64,000 bases of DNA from Polaromonas sp. OV174. GTDB taxonomy: Bacteria > Pseudomonadota > Gammaproteobacteria > Burkholderiales > Burkholderiaceae_C. Position 1 is the first letter of the stretch. The number at the start of each line of letters is the position of its first letter. The position numbers and the translations under genes are program-made. The stretch is taken from assembly GCF_900112285.1 (NCBI RefSeq), contig NZ_FOKZ01000015.1, positions 49,877-113,876 of the forward strand. The letters are read 5' to 3'. Under the pieces are notes generated by a model. It was given only the letters and a program-made list of their open reading frames with translations. It was not told the origin of the DNA and ran no database searches. Below are positions 26,867 through 35,937 of this stretch, one piece after another.

Positions 26867-27373
26867 TCAGGATTTTTTCTTGGGCGGCGTGACCCAGGTG
26901 ATCAGGCGGGTGCCGGCCCAGACATCGTGCCAGAACTGCTGCTGCGGGTGAAAGCGGGCCAGAATCGCCCAAATGGCGACCCAACCCAAGGTCAGGACAG
27001 CGCCCTCGCTGCCCGACAAATCAAACAGCCAGCTCAGGCCCAGCGGTGGCAAAAACCACAGCCAGCTCAGCAGATAGCGCAGCAGAGCGCGCCGCTGACT
27101 GATGGGGGCGCCATGAATATCGACCACGCGGATGTTCCAGGTTTTCATGGCCAGTGTTTGGCCCTTGGCCCAGAACCAGACAAAGTAAATTCCGAAAACC
27201 ACAAACACAAAGGCCTGCAGGGCGTGGCGGTTATCCAGGGCGTTGCGGGTCTGGCTCAGGGTGCCAAAGAGATAGCCGGCAATAAAGACCACGCCGAACA
27301 TCAGCATGCCTTCGTACATCCAGCAGGCCATGCGCCTGATCAGTGATGGCGTTTTCGTATTTGAAACTATCAA
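26867..27373 (-). CDS. RDD family membrane protein
   Basis: The 168-residue protein has the RDD-domain features: RRMACWMYEGMLMFGVVFIAG as first helix with the conserved Arg, a second helix (ALQAFVFVVFGIYFVWFW), WNIRVVDIHGAPISQRRALLRYLLS and a third helix region. The function of RDD proteins is mostly unknown; some are ion antiporters. The frame opens with a TTG at 27373 that lies inside a family A repeat. A later ATG at 27331 would remove part of the conserved N-terminus. It ends the sigma factor/DUF3619/DUF3106 series. Confidence 0.85.
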   Translation of the reverse strand: MIVSNTKTPSLIRRMACWMYEGMLMFGVVFIAGYLFGTLSQTRNALDNRHALQAFVFVVFGIYFVWFWAKGQTLAMKTWNIRVVDIHGAPISQRRALLRYLLSWLWFLPPLGLSWLFDLSGSEGAVLTLGWVAIWAILARFHPQQQFWHDVWAGTRLITWVTPPKKKS

Positions 27374-27420
27374 TTTTGTAGCTGTAAAGGGTTGCCTGCA
27401 GCGGGCTGCAGCACTGATTA
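27366..27420 (+). repeat. Repeat family A copy at the RDD gene start
   Basis: The 17-nt core ACTATCAATTTTGTAGC is followed by a short GC-rich tail with GCGGGCTGCAGC. The likely TTG start codon of the RDD gene lies within the core. Confidence 0.65.
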
Positions 27421-27457
27421 ATGGATGAGGCGGGGCCAGCTGGACACTGGCGGGGGT

Positions 27458-28219
27458 TCAGCGCTGGGGGGCGATGCCGGCTCCGCCGGTGGCGGCGTCA
27501 GCCGCAGGCGGCGCTGCGGGCGTGGCGGCTGCCGCCGGTGATGAAGGCGTGATTTTAGGCGCAGGTTTGCTGGCGTGGGGCGGGACGGCCGCCAGCTTCT
27601 GCGGCGCCACGGGTTTGATCGCCGTGGCCGCGCCGGCAGGCTTGGGGCTGGCCTTGGCTGCCAGCTTCTGCTTTTCCTCGGGGCTCAGGGCCTGGTAGGT
27701 CTGCCACTTGGCCTTTTTTTCTTCGGGCGTCAGTTGCCTGGACAGCTCCTTGGTTTTGGCAAAGTTCAGCCGCGCCTGGGCGCGTTGCTGATGGCTGAGG
27801 GCGACCCATTCATTCATGCGGCTGTGCATGGTGGCCTGACCCTCTGGCGGTAGCGAGGGGTAGTTCTTGGAGATTTCCAGCCATTTGCGTTTTTGGGCTT
27901 CGCTGAGCGTGGTATTCCAGTTGGATGCCAAAGGCGCCAGCGCCTGCTGTTGCATGGGGCTGAGTTCAGCCCAGGCGGGCCGGGAGCTGGCTGTCTTGGT
28001 CGGCGCCGCGGTGGCTGCCTTGCCCGTTGCTGTGGTGCCGACGGGCGGCTTGGGTGCTTGCGCAAAGCTGCCCAAGGGCCAAGCCAGCAGGCCAGTCAGC
28101 AGCACCAGGGCCAGAGACAAGCGCTTTGGCTTCGAAGTAAGAGAGCCAGGCAGTAGCGCCATCCATTGGGATGGGCGGTGAGGCGAAGGGGCAAGAAGGG
28201 GAGCTGTTGGCACGATCAT
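27458..28219 (-). CDS. DUF3106 domain protein, exported
   Basis: A periplasmic protein of unknown function. A signal-anchor or signal peptide is seen at about residues 33-54 (LSLALVLLTGLLAWPLGSFAQA), after a long charged N-terminus; an internal start may be used. The DUF3106 region (about 85-185) has Trp/Pro repeats such as LSPMQQQALAPL, WNTTLSEAQKRKWLEI, LSHQQRAQARLNF, LTPEEKKAKWQTYQAL and LSPEEKQKLA. These resemble CpxP/Spy-like stress proteins in rhythm. The C-terminus is Ala/Pro-rich. Its ATG overlaps the DUF3619 stop codon (ATGA), which couples it to the sigma-factor operon. Confidence 0.85.
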   Translation of the reverse strand: MIVPTAPLLAPSPHRPSQWMALLPGSLTSKPKRLSLALVLLTGLLAWPLGSFAQAPKPPVGTTATGKAATAAPTKTASSRPAWAELSPMQQQALAPLASNWNTTLSEAQKRKWLEISKNYPSLPPEGQATMHSRMNEWVALSHQQRAQARLNFAKTKELSRQLTPEEKKAKWQTYQALSPEEKQKLAAKASPKPAGAATAIKPVAPQKLAAVPPHASKPAPKITPSSPAAAATPAAPPAADAATGGAGIAPQR

Positions 28220-28662
28220 TGGACGTTTGACGCCTGGCGTGTGGCCTTGAGAAACTGCACGAAGCCCGGATCAGCAAACGCGGCTGGCGGCAACTCATCG
28301 GTGAGCAGTGCCACGTCAACCTCGGCCACTTCCTGGGCGCGGTTGTCGTTTTGAATGGAGTTGATGAGCAGCAAGCCGACCACCAGTGCCACCAGCGGCA
28401 ACACAGAGCCAAGACGGCCCCACCAGCCCAGGCGATCGTCGGAGCCCCAGGTGAGCGCTGCGCTGCCGCCCGTGTTGACGACCTGAGTCGCGGTTTCGAG
28501 CTTGGCGACTTTACGTTTTGAAACGGCCTGCGCACGCGCGGCCCGCAAGCGCTCAGAAATGTCATAGGGCAGATCAGCGGCACCGGCGGACAGGTAAGAC
28601 GCGGTTTTTAGACCGAAACGGTTTTCAAGAATCTCGGCTCTTTGTTGTATTGAATTGGTCAT
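28216..28662 (-). CDS. DUF3619 single-pass membrane protein, candidate anti-sigma factor
   Basis: The 148-residue protein has a cytoplasmic N-terminal part of about 85 residues (RAEILENRFGLKTASYLS, DISERLRAARAQAV), one membrane helix (LGSVLPLVALVVGLLLINSI) and a short periplasmic tail (VALLTDELPPAAFADPGFVQFL). The start at 28662 gives an ATGA overlap with the sigma-factor stop codon. The position directly after a sigma-factor gene and the membrane topology fit an anti-sigma factor, but I see no zinc-binding anti-sigma motif, so this role is inferred. Confidence 0.85.
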   Translation of the reverse strand: MTNSIQQRAEILENRFGLKTASYLSAGAADLPYDISERLRAARAQAVSKRKVAKLETATQVVNTGGSAALTWGSDDRLGWWGRLGSVLPLVALVVGLLLINSIQNDNRAQEVAEVDVALLTDELPPAAFADPGFVQFLKATRQASNVQ

Positions 28663-29249
28663 AGTTTTATCCCTTTGGCGCTCAGGGCTTTGCTGAGGGC
28701 ATGAACTGCACGGGAGCAGTGTGTTTTGACGCTGCCCTCCGAGCAACCCATGGCGGCAGCCGTTTCAGCCACATCCATCTCTTCCCAGTAACGCATCAGA
28801 AACGCTTCGCGTTGACGACCGGGCAGACCTTTTACCTCTACCTCGATTTCGCGCAATATTTGCGCCCGCTCAGTGGCATCCTGAGCGCTTTCAGTTCCTT
28901 CAGAGTTGGTCAGGGTCTCTAAAGTTTCCAGCAGATCAAAATCCCCGTCTTCTCCCGACGAGGCGAACTCGCTCATGTTGGAAAAAAGGGCGTTTCGGGT
29001 CTTGCGGCGGCGAAACCAGTCCAGCGTGGCGTTGGACAAAATTCGCTGAAACAGCATGGGCAGTTCCGAGGCGGGTTTGTCGCCGTAGTGCTGGGCCAGC
29101 TTCATCATGCTGTCCTGAACGATATCAAGTGCGGCCTCTTCGTCCCGGACGTGATAAATACTGCGTTTGAAAGCCCGTTTTTCAACGCTTTTCAGGAAGT
29201 CGGAAAGTTCTTGTTCAGTTGCCAACGGTGTGGGTTTCCTGTTCGTCAA
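28659..29249 (-). CDS. RNA polymerase sigma factor, ECF type
   Basis: A 196-residue sigma-70-family factor with regions 2 and 4. Region 2 is seen in RSIYHVRDEEAALDIVQDSMMKLAQHYGD and RILSNATLDWFRRRKTRNALF; region 4 in LPGRQREAFLMRYWEEMDVAETAAAMGCSEGSVKTHCSRAVHAL. It begins at a TTG, either 29249 or eight codons further in. It heads a tight run with DUF3619 and DUF3106 (both by ATGA overlap), then the RDD gene after a gap. Membrane or envelope stress control is a reasonable inference. Confidence 0.92.
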   Translation of the reverse strand: MTNRKPTPLATEQELSDFLKSVEKRAFKRSIYHVRDEEAALDIVQDSMMKLAQHYGDKPASELPMLFQRILSNATLDWFRRRKTRNALFSNMSEFASSGEDGDFDLLETLETLTNSEGTESAQDATERAQILREIEVEVKGLPGRQREAFLMRYWEEMDVAETAAAMGCSEGSVKTHCSRAVHALSKALSAKGIKL

Positions 29250-29550
29250 GCGCTGTTGTTCTTACGGTGGTTCTGACGCCGCGGTTCGAGGCGAGTCTGA
29301 CCGTCGGTCGCAGGATGCAGCTGCAAAATTATCACATTAAGCCTCTCGCAGGCTGGCGTTTTTCTGCTTGTGCGGCCATTGTGCAACGCGAAATGTCATA
29401 ATAAGACTGCAATTCAAAAGGCAAACGGGTCATGGCTCGGCGAATTATGTTTTCGCTTATGGTTTTGACCTCAAGTCTCAAGGCTGCTTCAAAAGAGCGG
29501 GCTAAGAGGCACCCAAGGTATTTCGTTAGAGAAATTCACAAAGGTTCATC
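29250..29550. other. Intergenic region between the sigma-factor operon and ilvI
   Basis: This 301-base divergent spacer must hold promoters for both directions. I found no -35/-10 pair with good spacing, no hairpin with a T run and no Ile/Leu/Val-rich leader peptide. It is more AT-rich towards ilvI. Confidence 0.5.
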
Positions 29551-31329
29551 ATGGAAATCTCCAAGGCGGAAATCGCATCCGCAGCAGCCGCATCTGCTTC
29601 AACAAATTCTCAGGAACTCCGGGGTGCCGAAATCCTCGTGAAGTCGCTTCAGGCCGAAGGTGTCAAGCACATCTGGGGTTATCCGGGCGGCGCAGTTCTT
29701 CATATTTACGACGCTTTTTACAAGCAGGACACGATTCAGCATGTGCTGGTGCGCCACGAGCAGGCCGCCGTGCATGCCGCCGATGGCTATGCGCGCGCCA
29801 CCGGTAATGTGGGCGTGGCGCTGGTGACTTCGGGACCCGGCCTGACCAATGCCGTGACTGGCATCGCCACGGCCTATATGGACAGCATCCCGATGGTCAT
29901 CATCAGTGGCCAAGTGCCAACGGCGGCGATCGGCCTCGATGCCTTCCAGGAGTGCGACACCGTGGGCATCACACGGCCCATCGTCAAGCACAACTTCCTG
30001 GTCAAGGACGCGCGCCAGATGGCCGAGGTCATGAAGAAGGCTTTTCACATCGCCCGTACCGGCCGGCCAGGCCCGGTTGTGGTGGATATTCCGAAGGACG
30101 TGTCCTTCAACAAGGCGCTTTACACCGGCTATCCGCAAAGCGTTGAAATGCGCTCTTACAACCCGGTGCGCAAAGGCCACGCCGGGCAGATTCGCAAGGC
30201 GCTGCAGCTCCTGCTGGCAGCCAAACGGCCTTACATCTATACCGGCGGCGGCGTGGTGCTTAGCAATGCTTCGCAAGAACTGCGCACGCTGGTGGATATG
30301 CTGGGCTATCCCTGCACCAACACCTTGATGGGTCTGGGTTCTTACCCGGCCAGCGACAAGAAGTTTCTCGGCATGCTGGGCATGCATGGCACGATTGAAG
30401 CCAACAATGCAATGCAGCACTGCGACGTGCTGCTGGCTGTCGGCGCCCGTTTTGATGATCGCGTGATTGGAAATACCAAGCATTTTGCGCAGAACGAACG
30501 CAAGATCATCCATATCGACATTGATCCGTCCAGCATTTCCAAGCGCGTGAAGGTCGATGTGCCCATCGTTGGCGATGTCAAGGATGTGCTGACCGAGTTG
30601 ATCGCCATGATCAAGGAGTCCGGTCTCAAGCCCGACGCCAATGCACTGGGTGGCTGGTGGGACACCATTGAAGGTTGGCGCAAGCGCGACTGCATGAAAT
30701 ACAGCCTGGGCAACGGCGACGTGATCAAGCCGCAGTATGTGGTTGAAACGCTCTGCAACATGACCAAGGGGGTGGATACCTACATTACCTCCGACGTGGG
30801 GCAGCACCAGATGTGGGCGGCGCAATACTACAAGTTTGACGAACCGCGGCGCTGGATCAATTCGGGTGGCCTGGGAACCATGGGTGTGGGCATTCCCTAC
30901 GCCATGGGCATCAAGCTGGCCAAGCCCGACTCCGAAGTGTTTTGCATCACGGGCGAAGGCTCGGTGCAGATGAATATCCAGGAGCTGTCCACCTGCCTGC
31001 AGTACAACACGCCGATCAAGATCTGCTCGTTGAACAATCGTTACCTGGGCATGGTGCGCCAATGGCAGGAAATCGATTACGAAGGCCGCTATAGCAGCAG
31101 CTATATGGACGCCTTGCCCAATTTCGTGAAGCTGGCCGAAGCCTATGGCCATGTCGGCATGCTGATCGAAAAGCCGCAGGACGTTGAGCCAGCGCTGCGC
31201 GAAGCGCGCAAGCTCAAGGATCGCACCGTGTTCATGGATTTCCGCACCGACCCCACGGAGAACGTCTTCCCCATGGTCAAGGCCGGCAAGGGCATTACCG
31301 AAATGCTGCTCGGGTCGGAAGACCTTTGA
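29551..31329 (+). CDS. ilvI: Acetolactate synthase, large catalytic subunit
   Basis: The enzyme condenses two pyruvates (or pyruvate and 2-oxobutyrate) at the first common step of branched-chain amino acid synthesis. The ThDP/FAD architecture is clear: WGYPGGAVLHIYDA with the catalytic Glu in VRHEQAAVHAADGYARATG, SGPGLTNAVTGIATAYMDS, the FAD region VLLAVGARFDDRV, and the ThDP-binding GEGSVQMNIQELSTCLQYN. There is a short extra N-terminus rich in Ala/Ser. It starts the ilvI-ilvH-ilvC operon. The names ilvI and ilvB are both used for such genes. Confidence 0.96.
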   Translation: MEISKAEIASAAAASASTNSQELRGAEILVKSLQAEGVKHIWGYPGGAVLHIYDAFYKQDTIQHVLVRHEQAAVHAADGYARATGNVGVALVTSGPGLTNAVTGIATAYMDSIPMVIISGQVPTAAIGLDAFQECDTVGITRPIVKHNFLVKDARQMAEVMKKAFHIARTGRPGPVVVDIPKDVSFNKALYTGYPQSVEMRSYNPVRKGHAGQIRKALQLLLAAKRPYIYTGGGVVLSNASQELRTLVDMLGYPCTNTLMGLGSYPASDKKFLGMLGMHGTIEANNAMQHCDVLLAVGARFDDRVIGNTKHFAQNERKIIHIDIDPSSISKRVKVDVPIVGDVKDVLTELIAMIKESGLKPDANALGGWWDTIEGWRKRDCMKYSLGNGDVIKPQYVVETLCNMTKGVDTYITSDVGQHQMWAAQYYKFDEPRRWINSGGLGTMGVGIPYAMGIKLAKPDSEVFCITGEGSVQMNIQELSTCLQYNTPIKICSLNNRYLGMVRQWQEIDYEGRYSSSYMDALPNFVKLAEAYGHVGMLIEKPQDVEPALREARKLKDRTVFMDFRTDPTENVFPMVKAGKGITEMLLGSEDL

Positions 31330-31431
31330 AGCGCACCATCCCAATCAACTCCGTCAACTGACGAATCTATTGTCTGCCGAGCTTGGCGCTTACCGGCGCC
31401 AGGGGAGGGCAGCGAAAAGAGGAATCTTCTT

Positions 31432-31923
31432 ATGAAACATATCATTGCAGTTTTGCTGGAGAACGAACCGGGCGCCCTGTCCCGCGTCGTCGGCCTGTTT
31501 TCGGCGCGTGGCTACAACATTGAAAGTCTGACGGTCGCACCGACTGAAGACGCCACTTTGTCCCGCATGACCATACAGACTTCGGGTTCGGATGACGTGA
31601 TCGAGCAGATCACCAAGCATTTGAATCGCCTGATAGAGGTGGTGAAGGTGGTCGACCTGACCGAAGGCTCTTACACGGAGCGCGAGCTCATGATGGTCAA
31701 GGTGCGCGCGGTCGGCAAGGAGCGTGAAGAGATGAAGCGAATGGCTGATATATTTCGCGGGCGCATTATTGACGTGACCGAGAAAAGTTACACGATTGAG
31801 CTGACGGGTGACCAATCCAAGAACGATGCGTTTTTGGAAGCCATTGACCGCAGTGCAATTTTGGAAACCGTGCGAACGGGTTCGAGTGGCATTGGCCGCG
31901 GCGAGCGAATTCTGCGAGTTTGA
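31432..31923 (+). CDS. ilvH: Acetolactate synthase, small regulatory subunit
   Basis: The 163-residue subunit activates the large subunit and confers valine feedback inhibition. The N-terminal ACT domain is intact: HIIAVLLENEPGALSRVVGLFSARGYNIESL, with the valine-contacting Gly and Asn residues present, followed by a second domain (YTERELMMVKVRA and RGRIIDVTEKSYTIELTG). It has an AGAGGA ribosome site and lies 102 bases downstream of ilvI; the gap contains a short GC-rich hairpin but no T run. Confidence 0.96.
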   Translation: MKHIIAVLLENEPGALSRVVGLFSARGYNIESLTVAPTEDATLSRMTIQTSGSDDVIEQITKHLNRLIEVVKVVDLTEGSYTERELMMVKVRAVGKEREEMKRMADIFRGRIIDVTEKSYTIELTGDQSKNDAFLEAIDRSAILETVRTGSSGIGRGERILRV

Positions 31924-31991
31924 AGTTGCCGGCGAAGGCTTCGCTTGCGGCGCTTTTGCCGGGATTGTTTAGTTTATTGATGATTACTTAG

Positions 31992-33017
<1,026 letters not shown>

Positions 33018-33100
33018 TCTTGCTGCGAGAGCCGATACACGCTGAAGCGCCTATCGGCTCCAGCGTGAGCAGGAACTCGGTGACAATCTGACTACAAGAC

Positions 33101-33132
33101 GCCGCGCAAATTTCTTGCGCGGCTTTCTTTTT
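33101..33132 (+). terminator. Terminator after ilvC
   Basis: A perfect 9-bp stem (GCCGCGCAA with TTGCGCGGC) and 5-nt loop are followed by TTTCTTTTT. It separates the ilv operon from pssA. Confidence 0.92.
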
Positions 33133-33178
33133 GTAGCAATGGTAAATTCGTCGCTTGGTGGTATTCATAGGCTTTGAC

Positions 33179-33210
33179 TTGCTATGAATTAAATAGCTGT
33201 TTGCGTCCGC
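33179..33210 (+). repeat. Repeat family A partial copy upstream of pssA
   Basis: The core GCTATGAATTAAATAGC at 33181 is followed by TGTTTGCGTCCGC, the first part of the family tail; the rest is missing or has diverged. It lies 26 bases before pssA. Confidence 0.75.
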
Positions 33211-33235
33211 CAGATGTACTTGAGGAGTAATTTTT

Positions 33236-34048
33236 ATGCATGATGGCGAGGACTCGGGTCCCATGGTCGAAGAGGTCGTGACACGCAAGCGTCGCAAGGG
33301 GATTTATATATTGCCCAACCTGTTTACGTTGGCTGCTTTGTTTGGCGGGTTTTACGCCATCGTCATGGCCATGAATGGGCGGTTTGATCAGGCTGCCATC
33401 GGTGTGTTTTGCGCCATGGTGCTTGATAGCCTGGATGGTCGGGTGGCCCGCATGACCAATACGCAGAGCGCGTTTGGTGAGCAGATGGACTCTCTTTCGG
33501 ATATGGTGTCTTTCGGCGCGGCCCCGGCACTGATTGCTTACGTCTGGGCATTGACCAGCTTGGGACGCTGGGGCTGGATTGGTGCTTTCGTCTACTGTGC
33601 ATGCGCAGCTTTACGCCTAGCGCGTTTCAACGTCAATACCACGGTGGTGGACAAGCGATTTTTTCAAGGCTTGCCTTCGCCTGCAGCTGCTGCCCTTGTG
33701 GCCGGCTTCATCTGGTTGATGACCGACGCCGGCATCAGTGGTGTGGAGGTGCGTTGGATCACTTTTGGCTTAATGCTTTATGCCGGCCTGACGATGGTGA
33801 CCAATGTGCCGTTTTACAGCTTCAAGGATGTGCAGATGAAGCGTAGCGTGCCCTTTGTGGTGATCGTCCTGATTGCGCTGGGTATCGCGGTGATCAACAT
33901 CCATCCTCCAGTTGTGATATTTGGCCTGTTTGTGCTGTATGGCATATCTGGTTATGCGTTGTATGGTTGGCGCAAGGCCAAGGGCCTGCAAACCAGCGTC
34001 ATTTCAACCTCGACCGATGACCCGGATGAGCGCGGCTTGCACAAATAA
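33236..34048 (+). CDS. pssA: CDP-diacylglycerol-serine O-phosphatidyltransferase
   Basis: This integral membrane enzyme makes phosphatidylserine, the precursor of phosphatidylethanolamine. The CDP-alcohol phosphotransferase motif D-G-x2-A-R-x8-G-x3-D-x3-D is seen as DSLDGRVARMTNTQSAFGEQMDS LSD-type sequence near residue 65. About six to eight membrane helices follow. A strong GAGGAG site precedes the ATG. Placement between ilvC and leuA is common in betaproteobacteria. The last 20 residues are polar. Confidence 0.95.
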   Translation: MHDGEDSGPMVEEVVTRKRRKGIYILPNLFTLAALFGGFYAIVMAMNGRFDQAAIGVFCAMVLDSLDGRVARMTNTQSAFGEQMDSLSDMVSFGAAPALIAYVWALTSLGRWGWIGAFVYCACAALRLARFNVNTTVVDKRFFQGLPSPAAAALVAGFIWLMTDAGISGVEVRWITFGLMLYAGLTMVTNVPFYSFKDVQMKRSVPFVVIVLIALGIAVINIHPPVVIFGLFVLYGISGYALYGWRKAKGLQTSVISTSTDDPDERGLHK

Positions 34049-34055
34049 ATCATGG

Positions 34056-34067
34056 TATATTGATGTC
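34056..34067 (+). promoter_or_regulatory. Possible extended -10 promoter element before the leu leader
   Basis: TGG-TATATT at 34053-34061 fits an extended -10 box. Transcription would then start at or within a base or two of the leader ATG at 34068, giving a nearly leaderless message. There is no good -35 at standard distance, and the leader ATG lacks a Shine-Dalgarno site. Confidence 0.35.
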
Positions 34068-34121
34068 ATGAAAATGATTTCGCTAGCACTACTGCTATCT
34101 GCCAACGGGCGGAGACGGTAG
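34068..34121 (+). CDS. Leu-rich leader peptide of the leuA attenuator
   Basis: The 17-codon frame encodes [17 protein letters not shown] and ends at TAG. Four of five codons from 34083 to 34097 are Leu (CTA, CTA, CTG, CTA). CTA is rare in this GC-rich genome, so a ribosome short of charged tRNA-Leu should pause here. The frame lies between pssA and leuA and is followed by a terminator hairpin, the classical layout of an amino acid biosynthetic leader. Confidence 0.8.
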   Translation: MKMISLALLLSANGRRR

Positions 34122-34177
34122 CGCGCACGCGTACACCCAATTCAACGGCCCGTTTGCACCAGCAACGGGCCGTTTTT
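34101..34177 (+). promoter_or_regulatory. Transcription attenuator upstream of leuA
   Basis: A perfect 11-bp terminator stem (AACGGCCCGTT at 34144-34154 with AACGGGCCGTT at 34164-34174) is followed by TTT. The leader peptide's last codons contain AACGGGC (34104-34110), which can pair with GCCCGTT (34148-34154), the left arm of the terminator. Ribosome stalling on the Leu codons would free this region and form the antiterminator. A ribosome reaching the TAG at 34119 would cover it and allow termination. Confidence 0.8.
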
Positions 34178-34218
34178 CTTGGGGTTGCTGGTTTTTTAAG
34201 ATCACAGGAAAAACTCCG

Positions 34219-35910
34219 ATGTTGAAACAACCTGCCAGCAAGTACCCCGCGTTCAAGGCTATCGGTTTGCGTGACCGCAGCTGGCCTGACGCCGTTTTGA
34301 CCGAAGCGCCGATCTGGCTGAGTACGGATCTTCGTGACGGCAACCAGGCGCTGATAGAGCCCATGGACCTGGCACGTAAGCACCGTATGTTCCAGATGCT
34401 GGTGAAAATCGGTTTTAAGGAAATCGAGGTTGGCTTTCCTTCGGCCTCCCAGGTTGAGTTTGACTTCGTGCGTCAGCTGATCGAAGAAGATCTGATTCCT
34501 GATGATGTCAGTATTCAGGTTCTGACGCATGCTCGGGAGCCTTTGATTGAGCGTACGTTTGAATCCCTCAAGGGGGCACGCCGAGCCATCATGCACATGG
34601 TCAATCCGGTCGCTCCCATCATGCGGCGGGTCGTACTGGGCCTCAGCGAGGATGGAATCATTGAGCTGGTGCAGCGCAATGCACAGCTTTTCTGCGATCT
34701 GACGGCAACACAACCTGAAACGCAATGGACTTTCGAGTACTCGCCCGAGATGTTTTCCGACACCGAATTGAGTTTTTCAAAACGCGTCGTTGATGCGGTG
34801 ACTGCGGTGTGGCAGGCCAGTCCCGAAAAAAAATGCATCATCAATCTTCCAACGACGGTTGAGCACTGCACGCCCAACATTTTTGCGGACATGATTGAGT
34901 GGATGCATCGCAATATCGAGCGGCGCGACGGTGTGATTCTCTCCGTGCATCCCCACAATGACAGGGGCACCGGAACCGCCGCGGCCGAGCTGGCTCTGAT
35001 GGCCGGAGCCGATCGTGTTGAAGGCTGTTTGTTTGGAAATGGCGAGCGCACCGGCAACCTCGACCTGGTCAACGTCGCGCTCAATCTCTACACGCAGGGC
35101 GTTTCGCCGGGCCTCGATTTTTCCGATATCGACACGATCCGCAGCACCGTGGAGCACTGCAACCAGTTGCCGGTTCATCCGCGCCACCCTTATGCCGGCG
35201 ACCTGGTGTACACCTCGTTTTCCGGCTCGCATCAGGATGCCATCAAGAAAGCATTTGCTGCACGCAAGGACGGCGATGTCTGGGATATGCCTTACTTGCC
35301 CATTGATCCGAAGGACTTGGGCCGCAGTTACGAGGCCGTGATTCGTGTCAACAGTCAGTCGGGCAAGGGCGGGATTTCCTACTTGCTCGAGAGCGAGTAT
35401 GGGCTGGAATTGCCGCGCCGCCTGCAGATCGAATTCAGCCAGGTGGTTCAAGGCGTGATGGACGCCACCGGCAAGGAGTTGACCGCTCAGGATTTGTGGG
35501 GCTTGTTTGATCGTGAATATGGCGTTCAGTCGGTGATGGCGCCGCGCCATCAGGTGCAGGAGGACGCTGGAAGCAAAGTCGTGCAGATGCGCGCCGAGGC
35601 GAGTCTTCAGGGGCAGCATTTCTCCGTGGAAGGGCAGGGCACTGGTCCTATCGATGCCTTCGTCAACGGCTTGAACGAGGCCTTGGGCCACACGGTGCGG
35701 GTGCTGGATTACCACGAACATGCGGTGGGCTCGGGCGCCGATGCGCAGGCCGTGGCTTATCTGGAGCTGCGCGTCAATGAAACGCAGACGCTGTTTGGCG
35801 TGGGCAGGGATGCCAACATAGTTTCAGCTTCGCTCAAGGCTGTCCTGTCCGGACTGCAGCGCGCAAAAATTACAATATCCCCCAAACAGACAAGCGGCAT
35901 GGCCGTCTGA
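34219..35910 (+). CDS. leuA: 2-Isopropylmalate synthase, long form (LeuA type 2)
   Basis: LeuA condenses acetyl-CoA with 2-oxoisovalerate, the first committed step to leucine. At 563 residues this is the longer form related to actinobacterial and yeast enzymes: [19 protein letters not shown] at the N-terminus, the catalytic [15 protein letters not shown], metal-binding [17 protein letters not shown], and a C-terminal regulatory domain ([25 protein letters not shown]). It lies behind the Leu leader and terminator, so it is the gene under attenuation. A second, different leuA follows 27 bases later. Confidence 0.95.
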   Translation: MLKQPASKYPAFKAIGLRDRSWPDAVLTEAPIWLSTDLRDGNQALIEPMDLARKHRMFQMLVKIGFKEIEVGFPSASQVEFDFVRQLIEEDLIPDDVSIQVLTHAREPLIERTFESLKGARRAIMHMVNPVAPIMRRVVLGLSEDGIIELVQRNAQLFCDLTATQPETQWTFEYSPEMFSDTELSFSKRVVDAVTAVWQASPEKKCIINLPTTVEHCTPNIFADMIEWMHRNIERRDGVILSVHPHNDRGTGTAAAELALMAGADRVEGCLFGNGERTGNLDLVNVALNLYTQGVSPGLDFSDIDTIRSTVEHCNQLPVHPRHPYAGDLVYTSFSGSHQDAIKKAFAARKDGDVWDMPYLPIDPKDLGRSYEAVIRVNSQSGKGGISYLLESEYGLELPRRLQIEFSQVVQGVMDATGKELTAQDLWGLFDREYGVQSVMAPRHQVQEDAGSKVVQMRAEASLQGQHFSVEGQGTGPIDAFVNGLNEALGHTVRVLDYHEHAVGSGADAQAVAYLELRVNETQTLFGVGRDANIVSASLKAVLSGLQRAKITISPKQTSGMAV

Positions 35911-35937
35911 ACCAAAACAATTTACAGGAGAACTTCC

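Noticed and set aside
29432..29641. Possible leader peptide before ilvI
   Set aside because: The frame runs into ilvI without a stop, shows no Ile/Leu/Val cluster and is not followed by a terminator.
29599..31344. A 581-codon minus-strand frame opposite ilvI
   Set aside because: It is a shadow of the acetolactate synthase gene and is His-rich with no domain.
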